A stretch of DNA of 59,325 nucleotides from Aromatoleum toluolicum (GCF_012911005.2 NZ_WTVS01000033.1:1-59325), one strand, 5' to 3'; counted from the stretch's first letter, positions 32,898 to 42,821 are shown. Numbers and translations: made by a program. The notes: generated by a model from the letters alone, not told the origin.

Positions 32898-35324
32898 ATG
32901 GAGGCAATGGAGTTGCGCCATCGGTTGGCCAGGTTCGCCCTCGGCCACCGGTTCCTGGTGCTGACAGTGATGGCGTTGGCGACGGCGTTCTTTGCTGTCG
33001 GTCTGCAGCGCATCGAGGTGCGGACGATCTTTTCGGATCTGTTCCCGAAGAATCATCCCTTCGTCCAGGCGTACAAGGACCACCCCAACTTCGGCAATCC
33101 GCTGACCATCACCGTGATGGTCAAGCGCAAGGACGGGAAGGACCTGTACCAGCCGGAGACGATGAAGAAGATCTGGGACATGTCGCGCGAGATCGATCTC
33201 GCGCCCGGCGTCGACCACGACCAGATCCTCTCCATCGCCACCGAAAAGGCCCGCTACACGGTTGTGACGGCCGACGGGATCTATTCCAACCCGATCATGG
33301 ACGACCATCCGCCGACGACCGCCGAGGAGCTCGCAGAGGTGCGCCGTCGCGTGAACGAGTCGGCCGGCGCGCGCACCTTCTTGGTGTCGGAAGACGGCAC
33401 CGCCGCGGTGATCAATGCGACCTTCATCGAGCGGCTGGTGGATTACGGCCAGTTGTTCACCTTCGTGCAGGATCTCGTCGCCCGCGAGCGCGACGAGGCG
33501 CATGAGGTCTACGTCGCCGGATGGCCGATGCTCACCGGCTGGGTGTACTTCTTCGGTTCGGATACCGCAAAGATCTTCGGCGTCACGTTGGCGCTGATGT
33601 TCGTGCTGCTCGCGCTGCACATGCGCAACGTCGCGGGGATCGTCACGCCGGTGATCGTCAGTGCCGTGTCGGCGGTGTGGGGCTTCGGCCTCGTGGGCTG
33701 GATCGGGCATCCGGTCGAGCCGCTGCTGATGGTCGTACCGCTGTTGCTGATCGCGCGCTGCTTCAGCCATTGCGTGCAGGCCACCGAGCGCTACTACGAG
33801 TTGCTGCAGCAGTTCGGCGACAAGCACAAGGCGGCTGAAACCTCGCTCGTCTCGCTGATGTGGCCGGGCACGCTCGGTATCTTCACCGACGTCGTCGGCC
33901 TCCTGCTGGTCGCGATCGCGCCGATTCCCGCGCTGGAACGCTTCGCGCTCTTCACCGGCCTGTGGGCGCTCAACCTCGTGCCGACCGGCGTGTTCCTGAC
34001 GCCGGTGATGTTGAGCCTGTTGCCGCGGCCGAAGAATCTCGACCACCTGCTGGCCACGGAAGGTCAGGGCGGGGCGCTGCAGCGCGGGATGCAGACGCTG
34101 CTCGTCGGCATCGGCCGCTTCGCCGTGGGCCGGCGCGCGCGCTTCACCGCAGCCGTCTTCGTCGTGCTGAGCGCGCTGGCCCTCGTCGAGATGTTCCGCA
34201 TCCAGGTCGGCAATCCGGTGGAAGGCAGCAACCTGCTGCGCGACGATTCGCAGTTCAACGTCGCGGTGCGCGAGATCAACCGGAACTTCCCGGGCCTGAT
34301 GACGCTGGAAGTGATCTTCGAAGGCAAATCCGGCCGCATCGTGCGCCAGGCCGACACGTTGGGCACGATGCAGGCCTTGCAGCACTGCCTCGAAAGCGGC
34401 CCCAATCCGCCCACCGCGACGCTGTCCTTCGCCGACTATGCGCCTGAAGCCAACCGCGTGTTCAACGGCGGCAATCCGAAGTGGGCGCCGCTCGACCCGG
34501 ATGACGCCTCGGCCGCCGCCGCAGCGGGTGCGCTGATGGTCGGCACGAACGCCAAGGCTTACCTGCACGTCACCGACTTCGAGCAGGAAAACGGCACCGT
34601 TTCTTTGTGGTACCCCAATAACAAGCAGGCGACCGTCGATGCGGCGCTGGTCGAAGCGCGCAAATGCATCGATCAGGTAGGCACATCCCACCCGAACTTC
34701 CTGATCCGCCTCGGCTCTGGCTCGATCGCCCTGCAGCAGTCGATCAACGACACCGTGGATCTGTACCAGTGGTACATCCTCGGCGCGCTGAATCTGGTGA
34801 TCCTGATCGGCTGTTCGTTCGCCTATCGCTCGTTTGCCGCCGGGCTGGTACTGCTGGTGCCGGTGAATCTCGCCAACGTCTTCCTCACCGCGGCGATGTC
34901 GCTGGTCGGACTGGGCCTCGACGTGAATTCGCTGCCCATCCTCGCGATCGGGATCGGTGTCGGCATCGACTACGGCATCTACCTGCTGACCCGCATCTGC
35001 GAGGAATACCACCTCGCGCACAAGGACCTGCCGCTGGCCATCCGCAGCGCGCTCACCACCTGCGGCAAGGCGATCTTCTTCACCGCCAGCCTGATGACGC
35101 TCGGCATCGCGCCCTGGTACTTCCTGTCGGAGCTCAAGTTCCTCTCCGACATGGGCTTGATGCTGGTGGTCGTGATGCTGATCAACATGGTCCTGGCGCT
35201 GTTGCTGGTGCCGCTGCTGGTGTACCTGTTCCGCCCCCGTTTCCTCGAATCGGACATCTCGGTGCTTTCGGAATCGGTCGAACCCGCTCCGGGGGGCCTG
35301 CGGGTCTCGGTGGCGACGCTGTAA
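32898..35324 (+). CDS. RND/MMPL-family transporter
   Basis: This 808-residue inner-membrane protein has two halves, each with one helix, a large periplasmic loop and a cluster of about five helices. Membrane segments include FLVLTVMALATAFFAVGL near residue 20, IFGVTLALMFVLLALHM near 225 and LPILAIGIGVGIDYGIYLLTR near 680. It belongs to the MMPL/HpnN-like exporters, which handle hydrophobic molecules and are driven by the proton gradient. Next to DUF1329, YCF48-like and DUF1302 genes it forms a recurring envelope set in degraders of hydrophobic compounds. Direction and cargo are unknown. Confidence 0.88.
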   Translation: MEAMELRHRLARFALGHRFLVLTVMALATAFFAVGLQRIEVRTIFSDLFPKNHPFVQAYKDHPNFGNPLTITVMVKRKDGKDLYQPETMKKIWDMSREIDLAPGVDHDQILSIATEKARYTVVTADGIYSNPIMDDHPPTTAEELAEVRRRVNESAGARTFLVSEDGTAAVINATFIERLVDYGQLFTFVQDLVARERDEAHEVYVAGWPMLTGWVYFFGSDTAKIFGVTLALMFVLLALHMRNVAGIVTPVIVSAVSAVWGFGLVGWIGHPVEPLLMVVPLLLIARCFSHCVQATERYYELLQQFGDKHKAAETSLVSLMWPGTLGIFTDVVGLLLVAIAPIPALERFALFTGLWALNLVPTGVFLTPVMLSLLPRPKNLDHLLATEGQGGALQRGMQTLLVGIGRFAVGRRARFTAAVFVVLSALALVEMFRIQVGNPVEGSNLLRDDSQFNVAVREINRNFPGLMTLEVIFEGKSGRIVRQADTLGTMQALQHCLESGPNPPTATLSFADYAPEANRVFNGGNPKWAPLDPDDASAAAAAGALMVGTNAKAYLHVTDFEQENGTVSLWYPNNKQATVDAALVEARKCIDQVGTSHPNFLIRLGSGSIALQQSINDTVDLYQWYILGALNLVILIGCSFAYRSFAAGLVLLVPVNLANVFLTAAMSLVGLGLDVNSLPILAIGIGVGIDYGIYLLTRICEEYHLAHKDLPLAIRSALTTCGKAIFFTASLMTLGIAPWYFLSELKFLSDMGLMLVVVMLINMVLALLLVPLLVYLFRPRFLESDISVLSESVEPAPGGLRVSVATL

Positions 35325-35364
35325 ACACGACGGGATCCATCCCGAACACAAGGAGGAGTGAGAC

Positions 35365-36738
35365 ATGCATATCCGCAAATTCGACTTCGATTACAGCCGG
35401 CGCAACTTCATGGAGAAGACCGCCAAGGGCATCCTCACCGCCGGCGTGCTGACCCCGCTGTGGCCGCTCATCGCGCATTCGGCCGACATCACCAAGGCCT
35501 ATCCCGACGAACTGCTGTCGATCGAGGGCTACACCAAGGGCAAGATCAAGACCGGCGACCTGATCACCGCGGACAACGTGGAGCTCGTCAAGAACCTGCT
35601 CGACCCCGTCGCCTACAGGCAGGTGAAGGAGATGGGGCGGCGCATCCGCATCGTCGCCTCGACGCGCGACGTCACCCGCATGTACCCGCACGAATACCTC
35701 GAGGCGACGCTGCGCAACAAGGGCAAGGCGAAGCTCGATCAGGACGGCAACGTCGTGACCACCGACGGCAAGCCGTGGATCGGCGGGAACCCGTTCCCCG
35801 AGGGCACGAGCGCAAACGAAGTGTTCGCGAACCTGACGCTGTGCTGGGGGCGCCACGACAACTCGGTGTATGCCGTGCGCGACTGGGAGATCGGGCCGGA
35901 CGGGGACGTCTCGTACCAGTACGACTTCGTGTGGGTCGAGGAGAACACCGTCGCTCGCGTCGGCGCCGGCGGCCCCTACCTGAAGGGGCTCGAGGACAAG
36001 CTGCGCTTCCAGTCGGTGTTCTTCACGTCGCCCGCCGACGTCAAGGGCACGTCCTATCTCAACACGTGGCACTACGACCAGCGCAAGTTCCCGGATCTCG
36101 TCGGCTATCTGCCGGCCTTCAAGCGCGTGCGCAAGTTCCCGACCAATCAGCGTTTCGAACCGCTGGTGGCGGGCATGGCGCTGTACCTGTCGGACGCTTG
36201 GGCAGCCGGCGACCCGATGCTGACTTGGGGCAACTACAAGATCGTCGGCCGCGGCCCCTTCCTCGGCGCGGTGTCGGAGAACTGGTACGGCGACCACGCG
36301 AACTGGGAGCGCCCGGTGCACGGCGGCCCGAAGGGCCAGACCTTCTTCGAGACCCAGATGGAGCTGTGCCCCGAGGTGATCGTTGTCGAGGCCGAGCCGG
36401 TGGGCTATTCGCGCGCGCCGGTGTCGAAGAAGAGGGTGTGGATCGACGTGCGCAACATGATGTATGTCGCCTATGTCACCTACGATCGCCGCGGCGAGAT
36501 CTGGAAGCAGTTCGAACCACAATACAGCCTCTACGAGAAGGGTGGGGCGCGCGTCCTCGACGGCAAGAACACCGCGTGGTCGTGGACGGGCGTGCATTGC
36601 CACGACATCCAGTCCAACCGGATGACGCGCTTCGTTCAGGCCAAGACCGTCGCGGGCGGTGTGTCGTCGGGCTACAACCAGGCCGGTCTGTACGAGAAGT
36701 ACCTGACCGAACAGGCCATGCAGCGGCTGGGGACCTGA
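35365..36738 (+). CDS. DUF1329 family envelope protein
   Basis: This 457-residue DUF1329 protein has an N-terminal SRRNFMEKTAKG segment followed by a hydrophobic stretch ending near AHS-AD, which fits a twin-arginine signal, so export as a folded protein is likely. The rest is beta-rich with many aromatics, like LolA/LolB-type lipid carriers. It is encoded 40 bp after the RND gene behind AAGGAGGAG. I infer a periplasmic carrier or outer-membrane partner for a hydrophobic ligand; no catalytic motif is visible. Confidence 0.85.
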   Translation: MHIRKFDFDYSRRNFMEKTAKGILTAGVLTPLWPLIAHSADITKAYPDELLSIEGYTKGKIKTGDLITADNVELVKNLLDPVAYRQVKEMGRRIRIVASTRDVTRMYPHEYLEATLRNKGKAKLDQDGNVVTTDGKPWIGGNPFPEGTSANEVFANLTLCWGRHDNSVYAVRDWEIGPDGDVSYQYDFVWVEENTVARVGAGGPYLKGLEDKLRFQSVFFTSPADVKGTSYLNTWHYDQRKFPDLVGYLPAFKRVRKFPTNQRFEPLVAGMALYLSDAWAAGDPMLTWGNYKIVGRGPFLGAVSENWYGDHANWERPVHGGPKGQTFFETQMELCPEVIVVEAEPVGYSRAPVSKKRVWIDVRNMMYVAYVTYDRRGEIWKQFEPQYSLYEKGGARVLDGKNTAWSWTGVHCHDIQSNRMTRFVQAKTVAGGVSSGYNQAGLYEKYLTEQAMQRLGT

Positions 36739-36740
36739 TC

Positions 36741-37739
36741 GTGAAGGCACTCAAGTCCAGAATCATGCTTCGCCGCGTGGTGGCTGCGTCCCTCTTGGTG
36801 TTCGCCGGGGCCAGCGTCACGGCGTCGGAAGGCCCGGCGAGTCCGTCGCCGAAGGCGATCCGCAGCGGGGGCGCCCACGACGCCCTCTTCGATCTCGCAT
36901 TCGACGGACGACAGGGTATCGCGGTCGGCGCCTTCGGCACCATCCTCGGCAGCGACGACGGCGGTGCGAGTTGGGCTCCACTCGCGGTCCCGGCCAAGAC
37001 CCCGGTGCTGCTCGGTGCGGCGATCCGGGCGGGCCACTGCCTCGCGGTCGGCCAGCTCGGGACGATCCTCGCCGCCGACGACTGCCGTCAGTGGCGTCCC
37101 GTCGCCCCGGTCGGCAACGCGCGGCTGATGGCGGTGAGCCTGAACGGCCGCGGGCAGGCCTACGCGGTCGGTGCTTTCGGCACGGTACTGCGCTCTACCG
37201 ACGGCGGCCATGCGTGGCAGCCGGTCGCGATCGACTGGACCGGAGTCGGCGAGGGCGGCGCCGAACCGCATCTCTACGACGTCCATGTCGGCGACGACGG
37301 CATGGTCACGATCGTCGGCGAATTCGGCGTGATCCTGCGCTCGGCGGATGGCGTGCGCTGGCAGGTCGTGCATCGCGGCGAGCAGTCCCTCTTCGGCCTC
37401 GCGCAAGCGGGCGACGGCAACACCTACGCGGTGGGCCAGGCGGGAACGGTGCTGGCGAGCACCGACGGTGGCGCGAGCTGGAAAGCACTGCCCACGGGTT
37501 CCGCAGCGATCCTGACGGGCGTGTGGGGCGACGGCCACGGGCGCATCGTCGCCTCCGGCATCAACACCATCCTGCGCAGCGATGACGGTGGCGCGAGCTG
37601 GCGCCGCATCGACTCCCGGCTCGTCACCCAGGCCTGGCATCAAGCCGTGACCGCCGCCCGACGGGACGGCGAAGGGCAAGGCGCATGGCGGGTGATGACC
37701 GCCGGCGCAGCCGGCACGCTGCTCGAACTCGCGCCGTGA
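36741..37739 (+). CDS. YCF48/BNR-repeat exported protein
   Basis: This predicted 332-residue protein starts with GTG 2 bp after the DUF1329 stop; an ATG at 36765 is the alternative. A signal peptide (LRRVVAASLLVFAGASVTAS) is followed by at least five BNR-like repeats of the form AVG-x-FGTIL-x-S-DGG-x-SW, which build a beta-propeller related to the photosystem II assembly factor YCF48. In bacteria these occur with RND and DUF1329 genes. The role is probably a periplasmic scaffold. Confidence 0.85.
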   Translation: MKALKSRIMLRRVVAASLLVFAGASVTASEGPASPSPKAIRSGGAHDALFDLAFDGRQGIAVGAFGTILGSDDGGASWAPLAVPAKTPVLLGAAIRAGHCLAVGQLGTILAADDCRQWRPVAPVGNARLMAVSLNGRGQAYAVGAFGTVLRSTDGGHAWQPVAIDWTGVGEGGAEPHLYDVHVGDDGMVTIVGEFGVILRSADGVRWQVVHRGEQSLFGLAQAGDGNTYAVGQAGTVLASTDGGASWKALPTGSAAILTGVWGDGHGRIVASGINTILRSDDGGASWRRIDSRLVTQAWHQAVTAARRDGEGQGAWRVMTAGAAGTLLELAP

Positions 37740-37775
37740 CGCGACACGACACAACAAGACAAGGTAGGGGACACG

Positions 37776-39587
37776 ATGAACACCAAGGCATTCGGCTTCA
37801 CGCGCAGCAGCCTGTGGATCGCTGCGCTTCTCGCCCCGGCGTCGACACTCGCGGCCGAGTGGCAGTTTTCCGGCTTCGTTAGGGAGGAAATCGCGGTACG
37901 GGTCGGAGGCGAGGACAATCCGGCCAACCAGCAGGGCAACGTCTTCAACGGCAAGGCGGTGCCGAACACCGGCCTCGGCCCTTTCCTCGCGCCAGGTGTC
38001 GCGCCCGCGACGCTGACCCGGCCGGGATCGCTGAAGGATTCCAACACCTTCAACATGTTCGCCACACGCGTGGAATTGGCTGCGGACGGCAAACTGAGCG
38101 AGTCGCTGGCGGCCCACGTGAAGCTGCGGGGGTTCTACGACGGTATCGGCCAGGTCGACGGCGCCTTCAGGAAGGAGAACCTCTTCGAGCAGGAATTCCG
38201 TGGCAGCCGCGGCGGCACGCCGTTCGAGGTCGCGCGCAAGGACTGGATGCTCGACATCCCGGCAGCCTATCTCGACTACAACGACGGCCCGCTGTGGCTG
38301 CGCTTCGGCAACCAGCAGATCGCGTGGGGTGAATCAATCTTCTTCCGCGTGCTGGACGTGCCCAACGGCATCGACCTGCGCCGCCACTCGATACTCGACG
38401 TCGCCGCCGAGGAATATTCCGACAAGCGCGTGCCCTCGCTCGCGCTGCGCGGCAGCTTCCGCGTGAATAACGACTGGGAGGTCGAAGGCTTCACGCAGCG
38501 CTTCCAGCCCACGATCCTCCCTGGCGACAACTCGCCGTACAACACCATTCCGTCGCAATTCGCGGTGCAGGAGCGGGCGGGTTACGACAAGGTCAAGGAC
38601 GACTGGACCTTCGGCGGACGGGTGCGCGGAAAACTCGGCGACTTCGGCGTCCAGCTGATGGCGGTGAATCGACGCAATCCCGACGGCGTCGTGAAGTGGA
38701 CCGATTCCCGCAAGGGCGTCCTCGCCAATACCGCCTTCGAGGCGGGCACGGGGCAGGGCATCTACAGCGCCGCGGAATGGTTCCACTATGCCAGCCTCGT
38801 CGGACTGGACGGCATCGGCGGACTGGAAAGCGCGCTGAACGAATTCCCGGCGACGCTGGGCCTGGGCTCGGCTGCGGTCGCAGCAGGGTGCGGCGGCACG
38901 GTGAGCGGCGGGAAGATCTCGCTGCCCAACAAGGCCGCGACGTCCTGCGTGCTCGACACCTTCTTCGATCCGGTGGCCGGCCTCGGCAACCTGCGTGGTC
39001 ACATCGCCCGCGAGTTTCCGCGCGAGAACGTGTTCGGCTTCAGCGTGAACCACGTCTTCGAAGGCGAGCCCGATTCCTTCCTCGACCAGCTGGTGGGCCG
39101 CTTCGAACTCTCCTGGACCCCGGACAAGAAGTTCACCAACCCGACGTTGTCGCGCCGCTACGTCGAGGAAAACGAGACCCAGTTCGCCTTCATTGTCGAG
39201 AAATACCACAAGTTCAGCGCCGACATCCCCGCCACCTACATCGTCGCGCAATGGTTGCACAAGACCGCGAGCGATCTGTTCGGGCGCCACCTCTCCGGCC
39301 TCGACAACAAGCCCGGCGAGCGTCCGAAGGGGCTCGACAGCTTCAATGCCGTGGCCCTGGCGATCCAGCAACCGTCGAAAACCCTGGAGTGGCGCGGCGA
39401 CCTCACCATGCTGACCGACCTGCGCGGCGGCTGGCTGATCCAGCCCGGGGTCAAGTGGAAGCCGAACAAGTCCTTCCAGCTCGACCTCTACGGAAACATC
39501 CTGCGCAGCGACGGCGGCGGGGATGACTTCGGCGCGAACCTGCAGTCCGCCAACGAAGTGTTTATGCGCGGCACCTTCTACTTCTGA
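37776..39587 (+). CDS. DUF1302-family outer-membrane protein
   Basis: This 603-residue protein has a signal peptide (RSSLWIAALLAPASTLAAE) and a beta-barrel-like body ending in FYF, with a terminal Phe. It is the second DUF1302 member here and divergent from the one at 13778-15637. The segment WLRFGNQQIAWGESIFFRV near residue 180 is a family hallmark. It completes the RND-DUF1329-YCF48-DUF1302 set and probably forms the outer-membrane part of it. Confidence 0.86.
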   Translation: MNTKAFGFTRSSLWIAALLAPASTLAAEWQFSGFVREEIAVRVGGEDNPANQQGNVFNGKAVPNTGLGPFLAPGVAPATLTRPGSLKDSNTFNMFATRVELAADGKLSESLAAHVKLRGFYDGIGQVDGAFRKENLFEQEFRGSRGGTPFEVARKDWMLDIPAAYLDYNDGPLWLRFGNQQIAWGESIFFRVLDVPNGIDLRRHSILDVAAEEYSDKRVPSLALRGSFRVNNDWEVEGFTQRFQPTILPGDNSPYNTIPSQFAVQERAGYDKVKDDWTFGGRVRGKLGDFGVQLMAVNRRNPDGVVKWTDSRKGVLANTAFEAGTGQGIYSAAEWFHYASLVGLDGIGGLESALNEFPATLGLGSAAVAAGCGGTVSGGKISLPNKAATSCVLDTFFDPVAGLGNLRGHIAREFPRENVFGFSVNHVFEGEPDSFLDQLVGRFELSWTPDKKFTNPTLSRRYVEENETQFAFIVEKYHKFSADIPATYIVAQWLHKTASDLFGRHLSGLDNKPGERPKGLDSFNAVALAIQQPSKTLEWRGDLTMLTDLRGGWLIQPGVKWKPNKSFQLDLYGNILRSDGGGDDFGANLQSANEVFMRGTFYF

Positions 39588-39609
39588 TCCCGGCCTGGAG
39601 GAGTAAGGA

Positions 39610-40398
39610 ATGGATTCCAGTTCCCTGGAAGGGAAGGTTGCGCTCGTCACCGGCGCGGCCCGGGGCCTAGGTGCGGCCATTGCCCACGAAGTCGCTGCGG
39701 CGGGCGCCCGCGTCGTCGTGACCGACCTCGACGAAGGGCGCGGCAGGGCGACGGCCGAAGACCTCGGCGCCATGTTCCTGCAGCAGGACGTGACCCGCGA
39801 GGAGGATTGGTCGCACGTCATGGCGCGCACAGTCGAGGCATTCGGTGGCCTCGACGTGGTGGTCAACAACGCCGGCATCGAGACCGCTTCACTGATGGTC
39901 GATTGCGACCTCGCCGACTTCAGGCGGGTGATGGCGGTGAATGCCGACGGCTGCTTTCTCGGCACCAAGTGGGCGATGCGCGTAATGCGGCCGGGCGGTG
40001 CGGCGGGCCGGGGCGGGGCGGTTGTCAACCTCTCGTCGGTGGCGGGCCTCGTCGGCGTTGCGGGTCTCGGGGCGTACTGCGCCGCCAAGGGCGCGGTGCG
40101 CCTGTTGACCAAATCGGCCGCCATCGAAAGCGCACGGCTCGGATACGGCGTTCGGGTCAATTCGCTCCACCCGGCCGTCATCAAGACCGACATGGGCGAG
40201 GCGGTGGTGCGTTCGCTGGTGGATCTGGGGCTGGCCGCCGACGTGGCAGGGGCCGAGGCCCTCATGCTGCAGATGCACCCGATGGGCTACGGACGACCGG
40301 AAGACGTGGCCGCCGCGGTGCGCTACCTGGCGGCCGGTAGTGGCCGATGGATCAACGGCGCCGAACTGGTGCTCGACGGCGGGCTGACTGCCGGCTGA
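39610..40398 (+). CDS. Short-chain dehydrogenase/reductase
   Basis: This 262-residue classical SDR has TGAARGLG (residues 14-21), NNAG near 94, a catalytic Ser in NLSSVAG near 145 and YCAAK near 158. Its C-terminal part (MGYGRPEDVAAAVRYLA, INGAELVLDGG) is standard. It probably oxidises a hydroxy group of a pathway intermediate. GGAGGAG precedes the ATG, and it lies 22 bp after the DUF1302 gene, in the same run. Confidence 0.88.
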   Translation: MDSSSLEGKVALVTGAARGLGAAIAHEVAAAGARVVVTDLDEGRGRATAEDLGAMFLQQDVTREEDWSHVMARTVEAFGGLDVVVNNAGIETASLMVDCDLADFRRVMAVNADGCFLGTKWAMRVMRPGGAAGRGGAVVNLSSVAGLVGVAGLGAYCAAKGAVRLLTKSAAIESARLGYGVRVNSLHPAVIKTDMGEAVVRSLVDLGLAADVAGAEALMLQMHPMGYGRPEDVAAAVRYLAAGSGRWINGAELVLDGGLTAG

Positions 40399-40428
40399 GC
40401 AGCGCATTCATAGATAAGGAGTCAAACG

Positions 40429-41382
40429 ATGAGCAGGAAAACCGTCACCGTCTTTGCGGCCACCGGTAGTGCCGGGTCGGCCTGTGTCGAGGAGTTGCTG
40501 CGCCAGGACGTATTCAACGTGCAGGTGCTCGCGCGGGCAGGGGGGCTGCAGGAGAAGTCCTCCTCCGGTCTCCTCAATTCCGTCGATACGAAGCAGCAGC
40601 GCTGGGACGACTGGCGCCGGCGCGGCGTGGTCGTCAAGCAGGCGGACGTCACCGATCACGCCTCGCTGATCCCCGCGCTCGAGGGCACCGACTACTTGGT
40701 GTCCTGCGTTCCGCTGTTCGCGACCGAGTCGCAATACCCCTTGATCTGGGCCGCGAAGGAGGCCGGCGTGGAGCGTTTCGTGCCCTCCGAGTTCGGCTTC
40801 ATCTACGAGTGGGAACAGTTCTGGCCGACCGACAACGCGCACAAGACCGCCGCCCGCCAGAAGGCATTCATCCGCCGCGTGATCGAGCTGGCCGGGCTGG
40901 ATTTCACGATCATCCCGGCCGGGTTGTGGATCGAGTATTTCATGCCCGAGCCGGTGGCGGTGATGGGGGACGGCAATACGAAAATTTCCTGGTCATCGGC
41001 GTGCGACGTGGGACGCATCATCCCCCACGTGCTCGCCCACCCGGCCTCGCGCAACGCGGTCTGCCCGGTCGCTGCCACGGCCTACCTCACCTGGAACGAG
41101 CTGCTCGACGCACGCGAGCGCATCCTAGGTCGCAAGGTCGAGCGCGTGTACCTGGGGCACGAGGACTGGCTCAAGGCCTATGACGAAACGCCCGATGGCC
41201 CGATGAAGGCCATCGTCGGTATCGGCGTGTCCGCGACCGAGTGCCCGGAAGGCATGCCGTTGTGGGCACATTGGAACGCCATGCATCTGCCCGCGTTCAA
41301 GGGTACGCCGCTGGAACAACTCTTCCCCGAATACATCGAGCCCCGTGTCAGGGAACTGCAGGCCATGCTCGGCGCCGCCTGA
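40429..41382 (+). CDS. NmrA/isoflavone-reductase-like protein
   Basis: This 317-residue atypical SDR of the NmrA/isoflavone reductase group has the nucleotide motif VFAATGSAGSACVEELL at the start and VPSEFGFIYEWEQFWPTDN near residue 120. NmrA-like members can be reductases or redox sensors; the conserved Lys (AHKTAARQKAF) fits a reductase. The substrate is unknown. It is encoded in the same operon, 30 bp after the SDR gene. Confidence 0.8.
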   Translation: MSRKTVTVFAATGSAGSACVEELLRQDVFNVQVLARAGGLQEKSSSGLLNSVDTKQQRWDDWRRRGVVVKQADVTDHASLIPALEGTDYLVSCVPLFATESQYPLIWAAKEAGVERFVPSEFGFIYEWEQFWPTDNAHKTAARQKAFIRRVIELAGLDFTIIPAGLWIEYFMPEPVAVMGDGNTKISWSSACDVGRIIPHVLAHPASRNAVCPVAATAYLTWNELLDARERILGRKVERVYLGHEDWLKAYDETPDGPMKAIVGIGVSATECPEGMPLWAHWNAMHLPAFKGTPLEQLFPEYIEPRVRELQAMLGAA

Positions 41383-41400
41383 TTCAGCAAAGGAGAGAAG

Positions 41401-41835
41401 ATGAATATGAGCATGAGCACGATAACGAGCACGACCGTGCCGGCAGGCAGCGGCAGCTTTTCCGGCTGGCGGCTGATGTTCCGTCTGGCCGGCCTCTTCA
41501 ACATCGGTGTCGCGATCCCGCTGTGGATCGCCCCGGTGGCGCTGTCGAAGCTGTTCGGCTTCGAGCCGGTACCCACGGACATCCTCTACACCGATCTCTT
41601 CGCCGTATTGGTGATCGCTTTCGGCATCGGCTACTGGCGGGTCGGTGCCGACCCGGTGCGGAACCGCGTGATGGTCGAGATGGGCATCCTCGGAAAGCTG
41701 CTGGTAGTGCTGGTGGGCTACCAGCATTTTCTCGCCGGCACCGCCAGCCTGCCTTTCGCCGTGCTGGTGACCGGCGATCTCGTGTGGGCCTCGCTCTTCT
41801 GGCGATACCTGCGTACCCATCCCGAAGGAGCTTGA
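41401..41835 (+). CDS. Small four-helix membrane protein
   Basis: This 144-residue protein has four hydrophobic segments (LFNIGVAIPLWIAPVAL, YTDLFAVLVIAFGIGYW, ILGKLLVVLVGYQHFLA, LPFAVLVTGDLVWASLFW). It is similar in size and layout to DoxX-like or DUF4345-type membrane proteins, but I cannot assign a family with confidence. AAAGGAG lies 5 bp before the ATG. It sits between the NmrA-like and reductase genes with short gaps, so it is co-transcribed; it may be a membrane anchor or electron-transfer partner. Confidence 0.7.
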   Translation: MNMSMSTITSTTVPAGSGSFSGWRLMFRLAGLFNIGVAIPLWIAPVALSKLFGFEPVPTDILYTDLFAVLVIAFGIGYWRVGADPVRNRVMVEMGILGKLLVVLVGYQHFLAGTASLPFAVLVTGDLVWASLFWRYLRTHPEGA

Positions 41836-41837
41836 CC

Positions 41838-42821
41838 GTGTTCAAGGCAATCCTGATCGACAAGGACGAGAACGGTCATGCGGCAACGCTGGCCGAGGTG
41901 GATGACGGACGCCTGCCCGAAGGCGACGTGACCGTACGGGTCGAACATTCGACCCTCAATTACAAGGACGGTCTGCTGATCACGGGGCGGATTCCGCTGA
42001 TCAGTCATTTCCCGATGGTGCCCGGCATCGACCTGGCCGGGACCGTCGAGGCCAGCGACCATCCGGATTGGCGGCCCGGCGACAAGGTCGTTCTCAACGG
42101 CTACGGGCTGGGCGAGCGCCACTGGGGCGGACTGGCGCAGCGCGCGCGGGTCCGCGGCGACTGGCTGGTGCCCTTGCCGGCGGCATTTTCCACGCGCCAG
42201 GCGATGGCGATCGGCACCGCGGGTTATGCCGCGATGCTCTGCGTCCTCGCGCTCGAGCGCCACGGCATCCGCCCGTCCGACGGCGAGATCCTCGTCACCG
42301 GTGCGAGTGGCGGAGTGGGGAGCGTTGCGCTCGCGATCCTTTCGCGGCTCGGCTATCGCGTGGTGGCCGTAACCGGGCGGACCGCGGAGACGCAATACCT
42401 CAAGGCCCTCGGCGCGGCAGAGGTGATGGATCGCGCCCTCCTTGCCGACCCGGGTGCGCCGATGCAGGCGGAGCGCTGGGCGGGCGCGATCGATACCGCC
42501 GGCAGCCACACCCTCGTGAACGTTTGCGCATCCGTGCGCTATGGCGGCGCGGTGGCGGCGACGGGGCTGGCGCACGGAATGGATTTCCCGACAACGGTGC
42601 TCCCCTTCGTACTGCGCAATCTTGCGCTGTACGGCGTCGACAGTGTCATGGCGCCAAGGGAACTCCGGCTCCGGGCATGGCAAAGGCTCGCCCGGGATCT
42701 GAATCCGGACAAGCTGGAGTCGATGATCCGTGACGTCGGGCTGAGCGAAGTCGTCGGATTGGCCCCCGAGATCCTGGCGGGCAGGGTGCGCGGGCGAATT
42801 GTCGTAGACGTCTGGAATTAG
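41838..42821 (+). CDS. YhdH/AcuI-like NADPH enoyl/acryloyl-CoA reductase
   Basis: This 327-residue zinc-free medium-chain dehydrogenase/reductase has the YhdH/AcuI fingerprint STLNYKDGLLITGRIPLISHFPMVPGIDLAG (split here as STLNYKDGLLITGR and FPMVPGIDLAG) and the NADPH motif VTGASGGVGSVALAI near residue 155. AcuI reduces acryloyl-CoA to propionyl-CoA, so this protein may reduce a short enoyl-CoA product. The GTG start is 2 bp after the previous stop. A strong terminator follows it. Confidence 0.87.
   Translation: MFKAILIDKDENGHAATLAEVDDGRLPEGDVTVRVEHSTLNYKDGLLITGRIPLISHFPMVPGIDLAGTVEASDHPDWRPGDKVVLNGYGLGERHWGGLAQRARVRGDWLVPLPAAFSTRQAMAIGTAGYAAMLCVLALERHGIRPSDGEILVTGASGGVGSVALAILSRLGYRVVAVTGRTAETQYLKALGAAEVMDRALLADPGAPMQAERWAGAIDTAGSHTLVNVCASVRYGGAVAATGLAHGMDFPTTVLPFVLRNLALYGVDSVMAPRELRLRAWQRLARDLNPDKLESMIRDVGLSEVVGLAPEILAGRVRGRIVVDVWN

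Noticed and set aside
31536-35378. Very long antisense frame of about 1280 codons
   Set aside because: It mirrors the RND and thiolase genes in GC-rich DNA and shows low-complexity Arg/His/Gln-rich sequence with no domain.
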